NCBI GenBank assembly: GCA_050123375.1
Contig: JASFHF010000056.1
Location: forward strand, 1-7,327
DNA length: 7,327 bases
Source: JASFHF01 sp050123375
GTDB lineage: Bacteria > Pseudomonadota > Gammaproteobacteria > UBA12402
Direction of reading: 5' to 3'
Below, piece by piece: positions 5,873 through 7,327 of this stretch (positions are counted from its first letter, which is position 1; each line of letters starts with the position of its first letter). The notes under the pieces are model-generated. The model worked only from the letters and a program-made list of their open reading frames with translations, did not search any database and was not told where the DNA came from. Both the position numbers and the translations under genes were made by a program.

Positions 5873-6788
5873 GTGATACCATACAAAAGGATGAAATGTG
5901 TTGAAATTTTACACGATCTGGATTCTGAAGAAAAAGCGCGGCTTTGGATATGGCAGGCTAAGTTTGATGGTAAGGATTTTGTGTGTCCTAAATGTCGTGG
6001 GGAACGTTATTATCAACACAAAAAAAGTAATGGCGAAATGAGAGAATGTAAAAGTTGTCATTTTAGAGTTCGACTACGTGCTAATACGATTTTTCAAGAC
6101 TCTAAGCTGCCAATGCTTATGGCTAAAAGCTATTTGTTTGATGGCGCAAGGCAAACGCGGCATATCGGCACTTGAATTACAATCTGAGTTGAAAATGAGT
6201 TCTTATGGCACAGCTTGGCGTATGCTGCATAAAATAAGAGAGGCGGTTCGTCAGCGAGATGATATTTACAAACTCAGCAATACTATAGAATTAGATGGTG
6301 CTGTTTTTGGCAAAAGGCATACAAATAATCAGAGTCAGGTTTTAGTAGCTGTCGAATCAAAAGATTGGGTAGATGCCAAAGGACATAAAAAGCGCAAAGC
6401 AGGATTTGCCAAAGTGATAACCGCAAAAGAAACAAAAAAAGAAGCACAGCAATTTGTTGATCGAGCTATAGAAAAAGGTTCAATGATTAATACAGATGGA
6501 AGTCCCAACTTGATGCATTTGGAAAATGTAGATGTTGATTACCAGGTTACAGACATGAATAAAGAAACCATAGATCATTGGTTACCATGGGTTTATAAGT
6601 TCATTTCTAATGCTAAAAGTTGGCTGCTTGAAACACATCATGGCGTAGCAGCTAAATATTTAGGGGCATATTTGTCGGAATATACTTTTAGATTTAATAG
6701 ACGGCATGATCCTGATTCTTTATTTTTTAGAATTCTTGGGGCGTGTGTCCGTGCAGCCCCTAAAAAATCACGGACACTTTTGAGATAG
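5873..6788 (+). pseudogene. IS1595-family transposase, disrupted by a frameshift near 6119
   Basis: The GTG at 5873 with AGAGG at 5862-5866 (six bases before) opens an N-terminal part with a zinc ribbon: C38-x2-C41 and C59-x2-C62, then TIFQDSKLPML. At about 6119-6121 the frame shifts. Family similarity continues in another frame from the TGG at 6120 (WLKAICLMAQGKRGISALEL), through the first catalytic Asp in ELDGAVFG (codon 6294-6296), the second in INTDGSPN (codon 6495-6497), and ISNAKSWL with Asn in the third position as in DDN-type members. It then reads EYTFRFNRR and stops at 6786-6788 inside the right inverted repeat. Joined, the two parts give about 305 residues, the normal family length. 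A lost TG from an original CTTATGTGGCTA would explain the shift. The first frame ends after about 100 residues, before the catalytic domain. IS1595 elements are not generally known for programmed frameshifting, so I call this a pseudogene. Confidence 0.9.
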
Positions 6789-6793
6789 GCATT
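6770..6793 (-). repeat. Right inverted repeat of the IS1595 element
   Basis: This 24-bp terminus ends TTGAGATAGGCATT, an exact inverted match of 5809-5832. It overlaps the last transposase codons and the stop. Confidence 0.93.
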
Positions 6794-6801
6794 TTAATTT
6801 G
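6794..6801 (+). repeat. Right 8-bp target-site duplication of the IS1595 element (TTAATTTG)
   Basis: This is an exact direct copy of 5801-5808, directly outside the right inverted repeat. Confidence 0.92.
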
Positions 6802-6920
6802 AGTTTCATCAAGATGAACATTTATTCAATAAAAAGTGTCCTTCCGGCAAGCATGTGTGACAATTGAGTATCAGCCATATAGACTTGTTTCCATCATAAA
6901 TTACAGATGGAGCAAGAACG

Positions 6921-7205
6921 ATGATCACTTTAGAGTCTACAAAAATAGCCTTTGATACATGGCGGGCATCAAAAGCTAACATTAATACCCCAGCTCCTGC
7001 GGAGCTTTGGGGTATGGTTGAGCAATTGCTGCCGACCTATAAGAGGTCTGAGATTTGCAAGGCCCTAGGGATAAGCAGCCACCAAATAAAGTCATATTGC
7101 ACGGCAATCTCAGCAACAAAAGATCAAGTGTTGCAAGCACCACAAGCTATTGGCAATTTTGTTGAAGCAATGCCAGCATTAAATGTTGGAGTGGTTGAAC
7201 TGTAA
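6921..7205 (+). CDS. IS66-type TnpA-like helix-turn-helix accessory protein, apparently C-terminally truncated
   Basis: The 94-residue ORF starts ATG with GGAG at 6909-6912, eight bases upstream. The N-terminus, ending in FDTWRASKANINTPAPAELW, is followed by a helix-turn-helix (LPTYKRSEICKALGISSHQIKSYC, about 36-59). This resembles the small DNA-binding accessory proteins (TnpA-like) of IS66-type elements in Legionella-like bacteria, where a conserved WRxxxxxRSEPxPxxLW opening precedes the helix-turn-helix. Those relatives run on past a VEL-K/E-G motif into a strand-rich tail, about 110-125 residues in all. Here the protein stops exactly at VVEL. The stop overlaps a sequence resembling an IS66 end (from 7202), so truncation by another insertion is likely. 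No TnpB or main transposase of the same element follows on this strand. The family assignment is from memory and moderately secure. Confidence 0.6.
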   Translation: MITLESTKIAFDTWRASKANINTPAPAELWGMVEQLLPTYKRSEICKALGISSHQIKSYCTAISATKDQVLQAPQAIGNFVEAMPALNVGVVEL

Positions 7206-7222
7206 GCCCCTAAAAATTCCCA
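7202..7222 (-). repeat. Candidate terminal inverted repeat of an IS66-like element
   Basis: GTAAGCCCCTAAAAATTCC at the boundary resembles IS66-family tips, which characteristically begin GTAAGC. It starts where the TnpA-like protein loses its expected C-terminal continuation, and a minus-strand reading frame ends about 30 bases inside it, as expected for the right end of an IS66 element. The partner end lies outside the window, so this remains a proposal. Confidence 0.4.
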
Positions 7223-7251
7223 TCTAGATTTTTATTTTATTTTTTATTATT

Positions 7252-7327
7252 TTACGCAAGTAGATTTCTGTCAATAAACTGCGGCAGTAATTTTTTAGGA
7301 TCGATTTCTTTGCGGCGCATCTTGTGC
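7252..7327 (-). CDS. C-terminal fragment of a minus-strand protein, possibly IS66 transposase (TnpC)
   Basis: A frame open to the right edge reads HKMRRKEIDPKKLLPQFID, then RNLLA, and stops with TAA at 7252-7254. The IDPKKLLPQ pattern recalls the IDELLPW-like ending of IS66 transposases, and the frame points toward a GTAAGC-type end about 30 bases away, the arrangement at the right end of such elements. Only 24 residues are visible, with no catalytic region, so the assignment rests mostly on context. An internal ATG (7318-7320) could instead open a tiny unrelated ORF. Confidence 0.35.
   Translation of the reverse strand, partial: HKMRRKEIDPKKLLPQFIDRNLLA

Larger units (their letters stand above)
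5809..6793 (+). mobile_element. IS1595-family insertion sequence (985 bp), ends intact
   Basis: Perfect 24-bp inverted repeats (5809-5832 and 6770-6793, tip AATGCCTATCTCAAAAGTGT) enclose one zinc-ribbon transposase gene, and an exact 8-bp duplication TTAATTTG flanks the element. Size, end structure and target length all fit IS1595. Perfect ends and duplication suggest a recent insertion. The transposase is frameshifted, so this copy probably moves only if a full-length transposase is supplied from elsewhere. Confidence 0.93.

Noticed and set aside
6078..6119. Possible separate start for the second IS1595 frame (ATG at 6078)
   Set aside because: The first 14 codons from this ATG are an out-of-frame reading of sequence whose family similarity lies in the upstream frame. 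The second part is a continuation of the frameshifted transposase, not an independent gene.
6832..6841. AAAAGTGTCC outside the IS1595 element, matching the inner part of its left repeat
   Set aside because: Only ten bases match, and the outer tip of the repeat is missing, so this is not a usable element end.
6755..7216. 12-bp direct repeat AGCCCCTAAAAA at 6755-6766 and 7205-7216
   Set aside because: The first copy is within the IS1595 coding end and the second is in the putative IS66 tip. Surrounding bases do not match and there is no accompanying structure, so coincidence in AT-rich DNA is the better explanation.

Overview
The window is AT-rich bacterial DNA. The protein style fits a gammaproteobacterium: two MFS carriers of the kind common in Legionella/Coxiella-type bacteria, an RsgA GTPase, a broken RND pump and several transposases. 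An intracellular or host-associated member of the Legionellales or a relative is a reasonable guess. It rests on remembered family resemblance, not on a search.

Positions 1-4036 hold ordinary genes, all on the minus strand. From upstream to downstream they are a DHA1-type drug/H+ MFS antiporter (2804-4036), the ribosome-maturation GTPase rsgA 37 bp after it (1675-2766), a second MFS carrier (263-1528), and the first 51 codons of an unrecognised protein that runs off the left edge (1-154). The first two are probably co-transcribed. The third follows a 146-bp gap and may have its own promoter.

Positions 4037-7327 are an insertion and decay zone. It begins with the 3' end of an RND efflux gene (minus strand), abutting head to head the 3' end of an unrecognised gene (plus strand); both have lost their 5' parts. 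Next is a reconstructable nest of mobile DNA. A short MITE-like element of about 162 bp, with 25-bp terminal inverted repeats and 8-bp target duplications, has been split at a TA by a complete IS630-family element (4573-5760) with an intact DD34E transposase. Six bases past the MITE's right target repeat lies a complete IS1595-family element (5809-6793), with perfect 24-bp inverted repeats and a perfect 8-bp target duplication. Its transposase gene carries a frameshift.

The right end has an IS66-type TnpA-like helix-turn-helix ORF (6921-7205). It appears to be cut short by the GTAAGC-type end of another IS66-like element, whose transposase C-terminus may be the minus-strand fragment at the right edge (7252-7327).

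I found no tRNA, rRNA, CRISPR array or defence system. The most interesting content is the layered transposition history, including a MITE whose termini and target-duplication length resemble those of the neighbouring IS1595 element.
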